Made by a program: the position numbers and the translations under genes. The notes beneath the pieces were generated by a model. The model saw only the letters and a list, made by a program, of their open reading frames with translations, did not search any database and had not been told where the DNA came from. Shown in pieces: positions 1 to 11,231 of a DNA stretch of 64,000 bases (its first letter is position 1; each line of letters starts with the position of its first letter). The DNA is from Gracilaria domingensis (taxonomy: Eukaryota; Rhodophyta; Florideophyceae; Gracilariales; Gracilariaceae), in assembly GCA_022539475.1 (NCBI GenBank), contig VCMS01000045.1, positions 62,001 through 126,000 on the forward strand, given 5' to 3'.

Positions 1-166
1 TCCGAGTGCCTCTGAAAGTCAGCAGCGAAAGTACTCAAAAATCCACTTGTTGTCCTAGAAGTAAACTTACACGCGCGGGCAAGAAGCCAACCAGGATCCT
101 CCCACTGCAGTACAGTTAATTGATTCACGTGATGGCAAACAGCAACTTCATTCTAGATATAAATGT

Positions 167-1514
167 CTAGGGTATCCTGCAAGGGTTGTCCCGATTACGC
201 CTTCTTTCAAACGTGCTGTAGATCTCCTCATATTGCACAGAACCGTTCTTGACCTCTTTTGTGGTATAGCCGCCTTTCGGTATCAGCATGAAACTAGCAG
301 ACCCGAAGAGAGAGGTGTTATTGTGATACATTGTTGCTATCCTCCCACTATAGCTCTCTCGATAAAGGAAAGCAAAGATCTTCTTCCCATGCCGCTTTTT
401 GGGCTTCTGTGTAGCTTTGTACAACGCTCGAGATCAGCTTTTACAAACAACCATTCCTTTATGTTTCTTTCGTGTTTGGAGATGGGAATATAGTATTTTT
501 CCATCTCCAAACACGAAAGGGTAGTCTGAACTTCGTTTGTAAGTCCCAATGCCACTAGCGCCCAACTCCACATTCACAAACTTTAATGTTTTCTTCTGAT
601 TGTAGCCTCGGTTCGCTGCAAAGATCACCTCTGTCATTGGCTCAATTGCGGGTGGCGTTGCTGCCCTTTGTGTCAACTGCACAAGACGTTCCCAGGTGTG
701 CTCCGTCTCTTCACGTGGGCGTTAATAATGACTGTCGATGAATTCAGGCGTTAGAGCCGAGCACAGTACGTTGTTTACAGAACCAAAGGCCTTTTGGAGA
801 CTTTTTATCTGAGAAAAGTTTGTTAATTGTCATACCGTTCGTGAAGGTAGTCGTTAATGATCATCATCCAAGCTGAAAATTGTCCTGGGACGTAAACGTA
901 CGTGCGATTGATTGCAGCCAGCTGGTATTCGACTTCAGTTATAAGCTGATTGCTTTTTAATGGCTTGTTCATCCAGCCGCTTTCGCCTTCAACTGACTTC
1001 TGTCGCTGTTTCTTCTCTACTGTTTCACTAAACGAGGACCGAATCTCAGCGTATCGATCGTATGTGACTCCTGTTTGAAAGAAGAAATCAAAATTTTCTT
1101 TTGATGTCATAACGGAAACATTTGCATGGTACAACTCTGCCAAGACGTGAGTCAAAATACGCTTTTCAGTTACAGTACGTGTTTTAGACATTGAGCTCTT
1201 TATACAAGAAACCGCTTGAAAAAACTCTTCAGTTTCTGAAGTAAACTCTCAGGCAGAAAGAAAGCAAAGCATTTATTTGCGGTAAGGTTGTTTGCATAGA
1301 TAGATCCATTCGAGATTAACCCTACTTCATGCGCAACACTTTTCAGTACTGCATTGGCCTCGCTTACAAACCATTCTTCTAATACTTTGTCTGCATCGTC
1401 TAATACTATTTTCACCTTTTCAAAGCGAGATGCGTATTCCAATTTTTCCAAGTTTTCAGTTCGTTGAGAGCTCCACCTCTCCTCTTGGTCTTCTGTGTTC
1501 TCCAAACATCCCAT
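167..1514 (-). pseudogene. Degraded DDE transposase-like DNA transposon remnant
   Basis: Minus-strand frames at 1514-1200 (104 aa), 1191-823 (122 aa), 682-434 and 424-167 follow one another with stops and frame changes. The 682-434 piece contains NRGY, then GA-GIGT-KRS and YPFVFG, which resembles the DRGY...GA..GT.KRS..PF block of DDE transposases found in oomycete and other protist DNA transposons; here the catalytic-type Asp is Asn. The next piece (424-167) has FAFLYRES, as expected downstream in such proteins. The 1514-823 frames are unrecognised and are placed here only because they lie just upstream on the same strand. A 19-bp inverted repeat (467-485 and 501-519) interrupts the readable protein. 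No terminal inverted repeats were found. The family assignment is by eye and weak; the pieces at 823-1514 could belong to a separate hypothetical gene. Confidence 0.35.
467..519. repeat. Inverted repeat, 19-bp perfect arms, 15-nt loop
   Basis: The arm at 467-485 is the exact reverse complement of 501-519, separated by an AT-rich 15-nt spacer. It lies inside the degraded transposase frame and looks like an inverted duplication of coding sequence rather than a terminator or transposon end. Confidence 0.9.
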
Positions 1515-3185
1515 TTCATGACCGGTCTGGTCTATCTTTTCAAATTCCTGATCATCCCAAATGTTGCCAACGTGGTCATAAAATAACGAGGCCCAAAGTC
1601 GTCAGTTACAACATTGTCTGTTTCTTGTGGGGTACGCACCTGGCGAAGTTTTGACGTTAGCAAGCTCTGTTGCAAAATGATAACCTACTCTTCGTTTATG
1701 CGCTCATTTGCTGAGTCCATAAGATTATCTTCTTTATTCGTTTGCATAGTGTCCTGACTCGTGTGAACGTAGAAATCTGAAGGATATTGACTACGTTTTA
1801 TGCTGCATGTCCGGCGCGTTCACTGTTTGGTGTGAATCCCGAAGAGCTAAGATGTCATGGCCACTGTTGACGTTGTCAGTATCGAAGAACCATTTACGAA
1901 TCGTGACAATGTCAGTTGTGCTCGGCGAAGTGTGGACGTTTAACAATGTCTGAAAAAGATCAACGCCGTTGTCGGATCCACATTGTGCGTGTTTGAATGG
2001 GAACGAAGTAAAGACGCACACTTGCGGGGCGGAGGTCAATATTCTTGGGGAATGGTGAAGTCGATATTGACGTGCCTGGAAGGTGTGCGATCGTGTGAGG
2101 CTTGGAGTGCAGAAGTTTGCTTACGGTCACCATGAGGCTCCCGCAAAATCTGCGTGAATTCAGAATACTTCACGCAAAATGTTCTTTTTCGTTTTGTTTC
2201 ATATATTTCGTTCATGCACTGAAATCTTCATGCAAGTGTACCAAGGGTAACGGGGATAAAGATAAACGAAGCAGTAGAGATACGACCAGTTTTCTTTTTG
2301 CTCCCACGGACAGAAATATTGAAAATCAAAATATTTTTTCGAGGCAAAAATTGAAGGAAGAAATGGGATTTCGAGGCACGCGGAAAAGAATTTATTTGCA
2401 GGTCAAGCGCGAGTCCGTTTAGCTCATCGCCGTCGCTGCAGTCGCAGCGTCGTCGGCTCCTCCGAGCTCGAGCGGACCTGCGCCTCTCCGTCCGCATGCC
2501 TCTTATCCCATGGTTTTCCTCTGGCTTTCCTCTCGCCCTCAGGAAGCTAATCGCTTTGCCAACTTGTTGGCTTCGTCAGTACAAGCAAGTACTCTATTTC
2601 TGGACCCCGTCGCGACACCGACTGTTAGCCAATAAACAGCGCGGAGTCTCGACACCCTTGTTGACCAATCAGACTGTTTGGATCTCGACACGGCCATCCT
2701 AACTACCCCCACACGCCTAAAACCAACTGATGAAGAAGAACAACACACCGAATAACAAATTGGTGCTGTCACTTCAGAAACTGTTCACTATCCTTCATTG
2801 CCACAAAAACAAAGAGCCTTAACACCCTGGTTTCTGCCTTTTCGACAAGAATCGTATCCAAATTGTCAAAAACATGTTCGAAGACTATATGACCGTTATC
2901 CATCTGGTTGAAAGGCTATTATCCCGGGCCAAACCTATCGATACCGAATACACCTTAGTGATTTGCAAACCAAACTCCCGGACTACATAAGAACTTCTGT
3001 AAACATGTACAAGCTTCGAGGATCAGGGACAATTAACGACTTTATGAAACCAAATTACAAAGGCCTCAGCAGGAACACAAGCACTGCTCGGTAATGGATT
3101 CATGCAACGAAAGCATAACTTGGATCTACAACGCATGACGCATCTCTCATCCAGTTTTACCGGATCTAACTCTTCATAACGGTCA
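1515..3185. other. Intergenic, no gene recognised
   Basis: Only short frames on both strands without recognisable motifs or family resemblance. Part of the right-hand end may be the unrecognised leader of the DIRS-like element that follows, but no terminal repeat could be matched to sequence beyond 7935. Confidence 0.5.
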
Positions 3186-3332
3186 TTGCTTTGGACCAGC
3201 TTCCAACAGGAAACTGGTATAAAAGGATCCCAGTTTCAAAGACCCCCTTCACGTATCAAGTTCAGTCTACAGGAGCCATCAAGCAGTGTCATTCAGAGGA
3301 TAATAGTGCCGCAGTCAACCCATATCTACGCC

Positions 3333-6300
3333 ATGTCGAACACCAACGTTCTAACATCTCCTCTAGACATAACTAACTGCGCGCTCCCTCAGCTCGTCAC
3401 AGCCACCAACGAAGCAATCTACAACGCTCTCCAGGGTCGCAACCGCCTTCCTGCCACCGAACAGGCCTCTCTAAATGACTTATTGCTCGCTGCAATTCAG
3501 GCCAGAGATTCAGCAGAAAAGAACCCCAATATGAAGATTCCAGAGGCCGCAATGAACAAGATCATCTCTCTCACAGTAGACGAGATCTCTTCCAGCGCAG
3601 CCACCAACCCTCTGTCTCTACTGGACCTCATGAATCGCGCGTACGCCTACGATACAAGCCTGCCTGCTCCACCATCAACCGCTGAGACCGAAACGCTAGT
3701 CATGTCTTTGATGAAGTGGAAACTTAAAAACCTCGAGAAGTTGCAGGGAAACAAAACCCTTCCCCAGGCCAACCCCGCTCCAGTCCCGGACCAACCCCAC
3801 CCTCGCTATACCCTCTAAATCTGGAGCATCTCCTTAGCACGGAAAAGGCAAACGGTGCCGCCTATAATCTAGACAACACAAACGAAGCCTCGTATCTGCG
3901 AGCAAAAAAGTCGAAAACAGCGGTGACGGTGGGAGGCGTCGTCATAATCGACGAAAACGGCCGCAGTACCCAAACCGCCCAACAAAAATGGGACCCTATC
4001 CAACAAGCACGGGGCAAAAAACACCACTCTGTGTGACAGAGTTGGTAGGATGCAAACTGCTTTGAGGCCTCCTGCGAAAAGGCCGGTGTCTGGAGTCTAC
4101 GGTGGCCGAGGTGAACTGGTTCCGACGGCAAAAAGGGGAGCTCTTGGCCGCCGAAGCCGAAGCTTACTTTTTGGCCCGGATTCTTCATCATGGACTGCAA
4201 GATTTCGAGGATATGGGCATGGCTCTCGAGAAATCATCTTGGATGGAAATCGCCATAGGGATACTTTACGCGCTATTATACATAGAGAACGCCATGAGGA
4301 CAATGAACGCGACCAGAGCCACAGTTTGGGCAGCCGGTACTCCCATCCTGGAGTCCAACCCCGGAACTCCAGCCCTTCTTCCAGAGTACGAGAGCACCCT
4401 GGCTCGCACTCTGGCCATCAATGCGAAGGCCCAAAACGCTTTTAGGTCGATGAGAACGATCCAAAATCGATCAAACAACCAACCCCGAACATTACGTCGG
4501 GAACGACAGGAGAACGGAAAAGAACAACCGCGCGATCGTCAGGAGCATTGGAAAAAACCAGGCAGCAACTAGACTCTTCCTCGTTCAAAAAAAAGTCAGT
4601 TTCAAGTAATCCATCAATCAAACAGCGCTGCAGCACAGCCCCCAACGTTTTCCCAATTCCAACGACATCGGGCCACCCTGCAGCAGCTATAGCTAATTCC
4701 TCTATCCACTCCCTGAACTACATGTTCGCACGTAACGACACAAATTGCGTAAATCCCCTTTCGTCTTCCTCATACATCTCTTTGTCCCAAAGACTGTGCC
4801 AGTCTTCCATTGTGGATCGAGTCGCATCCGAACCATCCCTCCTCGACAACTTACACACTCATTGGCACGGAATTAATATGCCTGATCACAACCGGAACGA
4901 CCTAGACTACATAGCGGCAAACTTTGATTCTGAAACCTTCCTCTCTGCACCCAGCCGTGCCTGTTTCTCCTACATCATCCCGGATCTTTTGGACCTCCCA
5001 GACAACCGCACCTCAGAAAATTGCTACGCATGGGAGTTAGATCTCCCCGCCTACTCTCGAAGCCTGTTCTTAACCTCTCATCACAAGAACTTTACGCTCC
5101 CTCTTATGAAGGCGCTGGTGACAAAGAAACTCCCGAAGTCACGCCTCTATGGCGACATGACAAAGTTCCACAGCCCTCTACAGCGTTTAGACGAAGCACG
5201 TATGCTCTCCTGGTCAACGGTATCAACGGAATCGGAGACGGAAAAACACCTCTCTGACGCCATCACCATGACGCTCTTTGCTGTCTCCAAATCGGCGACT
5301 AGACAGCGTTTGATCAGTTGGCCCCGCTTCCAAAATGAACACATGCCGACTCCTCCATACACTGAACTCCCCACTCCGGATATGTTCCGAACAATCTTGC
5401 AGACCGGGACACCTCTCGTTTCAATTTTCTTGGACATAGCGAACATGTTCCACACGATCCGGCTTCCCGACTGGCTAGCCCGCCTGTTCCTTATGCCCAA
5501 AGTCAACTTCGGCAATCTCCCCGGTCCCACTCAAAGAAGAATCCAATCCGCTCTTGGCTATAGGCCAAAGCAGAACGCGCTGATGCGGCCACTGCAGTGT
5601 ACCTTGCCAATGGGCTTCAAATGGGCCGTCCACATAGCCCACCATCTCGTTTCCTCAGCTCTCCAAGAGGCATATAACCAAACTATTCCGCGTCTTCCAG
5701 GCAGCGAACCTTTCCCAACACCACTGCCAACGCTGTCCCAAACCGTGGCACTGCATACCATGAGGAAACACTATGCCCTTCTCCTCCACATCATAGACGA
5801 TGTAAACATCGTCTTCGCGGGATGGGACAAACCCTCTGTCCAGGATCTCCACCACGAGATACTCGCCTCCCTGGGAAGGCGGCGCCTTCCAGTCAAGTGG
5901 TCTAAGTCATCCAAGCTCGGCCACATCGAAGATGTCGAAATAACATTTATAGGATGGGCATGGAACCTGCGCACCGGTGCCATCGCACCACCACCTCCAA
6001 AACTGGCTGAAGCCAGGAACAGCCTAAGGATCGTCGCTGCTGCTTTGCGAAACACGAGGTCACTTCCTCCAAAGATAAAAGATATCAACGTGGTCCAAAG
6101 AGCCGTAGGGAAAGCGACATGGCTGGCCCTCGGAAACCGACCTTTGCTATCAGTCCTGTCCAAGACCTTTCACCTGCTCGCCCACAATGCGAGCAATCCC
6201 ATGCAGCTTCATGAGACGGCAACCGAACTAAATCACCTGGCAAACCTCCTGCCTCTCTCCCGCTACAACCTATCGATGCCATGGTGTAACATCATCATTG

Positions 6301-7935
6301 CCTTCGACGCATCCAAGAGGAAGGGCGCTGTCGTGTACACAGCCGTCGAAGGAAACAAAGTTCAGTCACTGTTTCAAAACGGAGCGCTGCGCAGCCCACG
6401 CTCGACACACAACTACAACCAAAGAGACACAACTGAGACAGGCCCAGATGCTGCACCTCCGCCGCTCCGAAACTCTCGCCTCGAGAACTTCGTCAAGGCA
6501 CAACATTGAAAGACCGCTTTCACGCACAAATGGGACCAAGAAGACCACATTAACGTTCTGGAGGGCAGCACAGCGGTGATGGCGCTAAGATGGGCCATAT
6601 CCCGCAAAATTTCAAAATGCAGACTGCTGATGCAGGGAGACTCGGCCGTAGTTATTGGCGCCCTCAACAAGGGGCGATCGTCTAGTACGGAACTGAACCG
6701 GGTGGCGAGGAAGTTCGGAGCAGGATGCACCGCCGCCGACATACACGCTCTGCTAGCGTACATACACACATCGCTAAACCCAGCAGACGCACTAACGCGT
6801 TCCTAAACGCCCCCTCCCCACGGGCACCATGCATGAAGCAGCCGCTTCCTCCCGCGGCAGCTCTCCTGAAGAGGACTCTTCAAACATCTGTTGCCTCAAA
6901 AGACATCCACGGAGCCCTCCCAACCGATGCAGAAATACCCAAGGAACCGTACTCATGAACGGGTCACGACTATCCCCGCATACCGATGCCAGCAAAGGCC
7001 TTCTTTACCAAGCACAGGCTCATTGCCCAATCTCTGAAGCCGCCAACGGTTGCTTCGTATTGCAACGCCTTAGATAGGTTTACCGCCATCTACAGTAACA
7101 CCTTCACCTCCTTCCATCAGCTGGATGAAACAATCGAAGGCCGTATTCAGAGACTTTTTGATGAAGACCCAAGAGCAGGACGAAAGCAGGAAATGGTGAA
7201 CGCAGTTTGCGCCCTATATATTGTTGACGCGAGGACCAAAAACCGGCTCCCCTTGACACACAGAAGCCGTGAAGGGTGAGAGAAATGCCACAAACCACAG
7301 CCAGCGACACCATAGACCAAGCAAATCGGGTACGCTTTGATAATGCTACTTCTACGACAGGGAAATAGTCAAACTGCTGTGTGCCTCGCTGCTTCATAGG
7401 GCGGATATCTTCGGATAAACGAAGCTCTTTCTCTGCTTACCTCCGATTTTGCGCCACCAGGGGACTCAAGAGTGGCCGCCTATGGAACCGAAACTGCCGG
7501 CGTCGCCATTGAAGAAGCAAAAACAGGCCCTCTGCAGTTTGTGCCAATTGCAGATAGAACATGTATTTCTATAATCACGCGCTTTTGGGAAAAGTCCGAA
7601 GTGTGAGAGAAAACATGTTTGGTATCAAGTATCAAACCTATGCCACTCAGCTCAAGAAAGCTGTTCGAGCTTTAAATCTTTCTCATTTACGAATCACGTC
7701 GCACTCTGCCAGAATTGGTGGTGCGTTGCATGAGTTTATGACAGGAAAACCGGCAAAGGACATATCTCTTATTGGTAGATGGGCCTCGATCTCTTCTCTA
7801 CGACACTACCTAACATCTGGAAGATCTTGGCGTAAAAAGATGAAAATTGCTGTTGAAGATCAGCGTAAGATATCAGAACTCTCAGAATGTCTCTCTACAG
7901 TCCACGAAGTTTTCATAAGACACTGCCAAGCTTAG
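3333..7935 (+). mobile_element. DIRS-like tyrosine-recombinase retrotransposon, broken
   Basis: Read in order on the plus strand: two gag-like segments (about 3333-3818 and 4102-4572), reverse transcriptase plus start of RNase H (about 4548-6509), the remainder of an RNase H-like domain (6576-6806), and a tyrosine recombinase (about 6986-7935). RT features include an LDIANMFHTI block and an IDDVNIVF catalytic box (the YxDD equivalent); the RNase H segment has AFDASKRKGA. The recombinase C-terminus shows HSARIGG, GRWAS and RHYL, the H-x-x-R ... W ... Y signature of the family. RT-RH followed by a tyrosine recombinase instead of a DDE integrase defines the DIRS order. The copy is a fossil with several breaks. 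No inverted or split direct terminal repeats were found, so the true ends are unknown and may extend to about 2500 and 8050. Confidence 0.85.
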
Positions 7936-8054
7936 CGCCCACAAGCGCGTGCGCTGGTCTTCCAGCGACACGAGCAGCAGTGTTTGTAAAGCCATAGACG
8001 TGCTTTAATTACGTGGCCGCCGGGCGCGTCAACTCCCTTAGAAATAGAACTTAC

Positions 8055-8107
8055 GCAATAAAGAAAAAGTGCAATTTACATAAGACAGCGAACTTTTATA
8101 TATAGAC
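8055..8107 (+). repeat. Left terminal inverted repeat of Tc1/mariner copy
   Basis: Starts GCAATAAAG and aligns imperfectly over about 50 bp with the reverse complement of 9257-9304. Confidence 0.5.
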
Positions 8108-9256
8108 ATGCATTAAAATTCAAATTGCGGACCATAACAAGCGGCATTCAAGCTCAAAACAGTAGCACAGACTCCCCTAGCTTTTCTCTATCAGTACGTA
8201 CCAATTTCTTTATCAACAGAGCACTAAAATGCCGCGAGGCTCAGCCCTGACCAACTACGAAAAGGATCACATTGTCGCCCTTAACGCCCAGCACATATCC
8301 ATCAGCAAAATGGCGAGGAACCTTCAGCGCTCTCGCTGCGACGTCCGCAACTTTCTACGACGACCCCACCCCACCCAACAGAACCCCTTTCAGCCGTGGA
8401 AAAAAAATATCGGCTATAACCTTCCGAGCTATCGTTAGAGCCGCTTAACTTGGTAACAAATCAGCCTCTACAATCCAGAAAGAATACGGACTACCAATTT
8501 CAGTACGACGTGTTCCGCAAATACTTCACGAGGTTCCCTATCTGAAGTATAAAAAAATGATCATCGGACCAATTAGGCGCTCTCGTCACAAAATTGGAAG
8601 AGTGAAATTCGCCAAGAACCACTTGAATTGCGAGGCACCTGACTGGAAGAAGGTTATATTCAGTGATGAAAGAAAGTTCAACTTTGATGGTCCGGATGGT
8701 AACGCATCATACTGGCATGATCTTTGCACTCAGCCGCACTACATTTCTAAACGGTAAAATGGTGGCGGTTCCGTGATGTTATGGGGATGCATTTTCTACT
8801 ATGATGCGTTAGAAATCTGTGTTATGGATAGCAATTTAATTGCAGTGAAGTACTGAAAGTTTGTTTGTGATGATTTACTGCTTTTTGTTGCTAAACAATT
8901 GGGAGAAATATGGACATTTCAACACGATAAAGCCTCTGTGCAAACCGCGATTTACACTAAAAAGGCTCTAAGCAAACATAATATCAAGTATTTGGAATGG
9001 CCAGCTAAAAGTCCTGACCTAAACATTATAGAGAATGTCTGGGGTATGATGGCTCGCAAGGTTTATGGAGGTTTTTGTCAGTTTAATACTGAGAAGAGCT
9101 AATGGACGCGATACGGACTGCTTGGTACGAGGTAGAGGTAGATTATGTTCAAAAGCTGTATGAAACTATTCTCAAAAAATTGCTGAAGGTAATTGACTGC
9201 AAAGGAGCGGCGACGGGTTATTAGTTGGACGTACAGCGCACAAATTGTGCGGCTGG

Positions 9257-9304
9257 CAGTATAGAAGTACCCTGGCGTATATAAATTTGACGTTACTTTA
9301 TTGC
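9257..9304 (-). repeat. Right terminal inverted repeat of Tc1/mariner copy
   Basis: Reverse complement starts GCAATAAAG and matches the left repeat with scattered mismatches. Confidence 0.5.
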
Positions 9305-9687
9305 TTATTGCTGCGCGCTGGCTTTACTGATGCCGCATGCTTTTTTTGTGGTTCGTTGCTTTCTGCCTTTTAAAAACACGCCATTTCACCCGATTTTAGT
9401 TTAGATAATCCGCCGATAGAGCGCCACACAAGCAAGCGGTGGGGGTGTCTTATGAGTACGTCGCGGACTGTACTACTGTGAATCGCTCTCGCAGAAATGC
9501 CTGAAGGCATTTGTGGATTGGGAGGAACTTGGGCTAAGCAGCCCAAAAAAGAGACATGGATAAGCTCCATGTTTCTGGCTCTGAACCAGCAAGGCAAGAA
9601 AGCCTTTTCACCCAAAGCTTGACCGATTAAAATAAGTATAATTTTAGTCATCTAGGCTTCTACGACTGCTTTTTAGATTTATTAATA

Positions 9688-10221
9688 CTAAGCCTTCTTA
9701 TCCTTACAGTGATCAGTAGCACTACTCCGCCTCTTGAATTCTGCTTTGCACGTAGAGCAGGAAAATGTTCTTTTCAAATGAATTTCCCTAACATGTCTTC
9801 TGAGCCCGTCAATTGATACGTAACTCTTTTTGCAGCCTTTGTGTTGGCAGCGAAATCGGGTCTCCATCTCCTCAGATGATTTTGGTATCGTCGTTTGTGA
9901 TACTTGGTGATTCAAACTGGTCGAAACTGTCGGCAATGCTGCTGATGCGGTGTGTGCGGTTGAACGTTGGCTGGTTGATTTGTTTACCATTTCACAGCCA
10001 GCACCTGAAGCAAAGTCTGACTGCCGTACACCTGATGAAGAGCTACCTGCATATTGAATTTTGTCTCTAGCAGAAAGCTGTTGAATAGCTCTTGCCGCGT
10101 TTGCGGTGGCATCACTCAAGAAGGAAGATTGCGAGGGCGTTGAGGTATGGTTTTCTCTTTTGTGCGTTCGAAGATCTCTCAAAGATAGAAAGCTTTGTCC
10201 ACACTTTGGGCAGTTATACAT
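9688..10221 (-). CDS. C2H2 zinc-finger protein
   Basis: A 177-aa intronless frame from the ATG at 10221. It begins directly with a C2H2 finger (C-x2-C, residues about 4-25, YNCPKCGQSF), followed by a Ser/Thr/Ala-rich linker of about 85 residues, then a second finger with C-x4-C spacing (FRCQHKGCKKSY ... H-x4-H) and a third, partial one (FSCSTCKAEFKRR) that ends with only one clear His. Two adjacent C-terminal fingers suggest sequence-specific nucleic-acid binding in the nucleus; the target is unknown. The upstream in-frame extension to 10260 lacks an ATG. Neighbours are a dead transposon and a kinase-like gene, so a transposon-derived origin cannot be excluded. Confidence 0.7.
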   Translation of the reverse strand: MYNCPKCGQSFLSLRDLRTHKRENHTSTPSQSSFLSDATANAARAIQQLSARDKIQYAGSSSSGVRQSDFASGAGCEMVNKSTSQRSTAHTASAALPTVSTSLNHQVSQTTIPKSSEEMETRFRCQHKGCKKSYVSIDGLRRHVREIHLKRTFSCSTCKAEFKRRSSATDHCKDKKA

Positions 10222-10261
10222 GACAATCGCAATTTTTAGAACGGACCTTGGATGAAGCACG

Positions 10262-11231
10262 AAGAGGATTATGGTCTTTCAACCAAGATGTACAAGATGC
10301 ACAGGTGGGAAAGATTGAGAACTGCAGAAGCAAAATCTTCACGAACTTCTCTCTCTCTTGTTTTATAGGTATACCCTTGATTCCGGCATGCCACAGAACA
10401 TTTTTATTGGAATGAATTTGTCACGGTGTAACAAGGAGAAGTCGACAACGAAGTGTTCAGACGAATTATTGGACATGAAGGCATGCCAGAGATTCAAGTC
10501 CATCATTGATTTCCATCTTTACTTGTTTGTTTTTGTCGCGGGGAACATGTCACCTGAGGCGAATATCTTGTAGTTGGAATTAGTGGGGGGGATTTATGAA
10601 GTTCTACACCTGTATCTAATTGCATCAGACTTGAATCAAATAGAACCAATTCGTGTGTGATTCTTTGCTCTCGTGAGAGTTCAACCCTTTGCAGAGTGGC
10701 TTCTTCCTCTGGTATTTAGGAACGTTCCACGGTTGATTCCTTTCATACACTTGGAAACTTTGTAGCTCTTGCGTTCGACATAATCATCATATTCGCTTTT
10801 GGCAGAAGTGATTGCATATTTGTTGCGCAAACGTCTCTGAGAACATCAACCGAAGTGAGTCGAAACCCTTTGGGCCACTTGCAGAGTTCAAAGTTGAGAC
10901 CACTCTCCAAGGTGAGACCATTTGCTACAGTGGCTTCGGGAGGTATAATCTTGTACGAACCCAATCTTGCTTTGCCCTGCGCCCCCGTTTCGGCTCAACG
11001 CATCACACACCTCATTCCTTCCTATCACCACCTCTAGTCGTTACAGCGTCACCGTTGTGATTCTGAGAACTATGCAGCCATCTTTATGAGCGCCATTTTC
11101 GTCAATTCCAGAGACTGACACAAAGGTTATGTCACAGCTACAACTGGACATGAATCAAAGTATTCGACGCTTGATTCATGAAAGCAACAATCAGTCGATT
11201 TCCACTCTGCGGTGACTCCAGTCCCATTTTT
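10262..11231. other. Intergenic, no gene recognised
   Basis: No convincing frame. A 73-aa minus-strand frame (10964-10743) has no recognisable motif. Confidence 0.5.

Larger units (their letters stand above)
8055..9304 (+). mobile_element. Tc1/mariner DNA transposon, dead copy
   Basis: Transposase fragments on the plus strand at 8229-8438, 8557-8757 and 8899-9102. The N-terminal piece looks like a helix-turn-helix DNA-binding domain (ISKMARNLQRS). The catalytic triad is visible: FSDERKFNF (first Asp), FQHDKASVQ (second Asp) and SPDLNIIENVWG (Glu), with 34 residues between the second Asp and Glu, i.e. DD34E. In-frame stops near 8436, 8755 and 8854 and a frame change kill it. Imperfect terminal inverted repeats of about 50 bp are seen: 8055-8107 starting GCAATAAAG and the reverse complement of 9257-9304 starting GCAATAAAG. 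The repeats have diverged, so the insertion is old. TA target duplication could not be confirmed. Confidence 0.85.
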
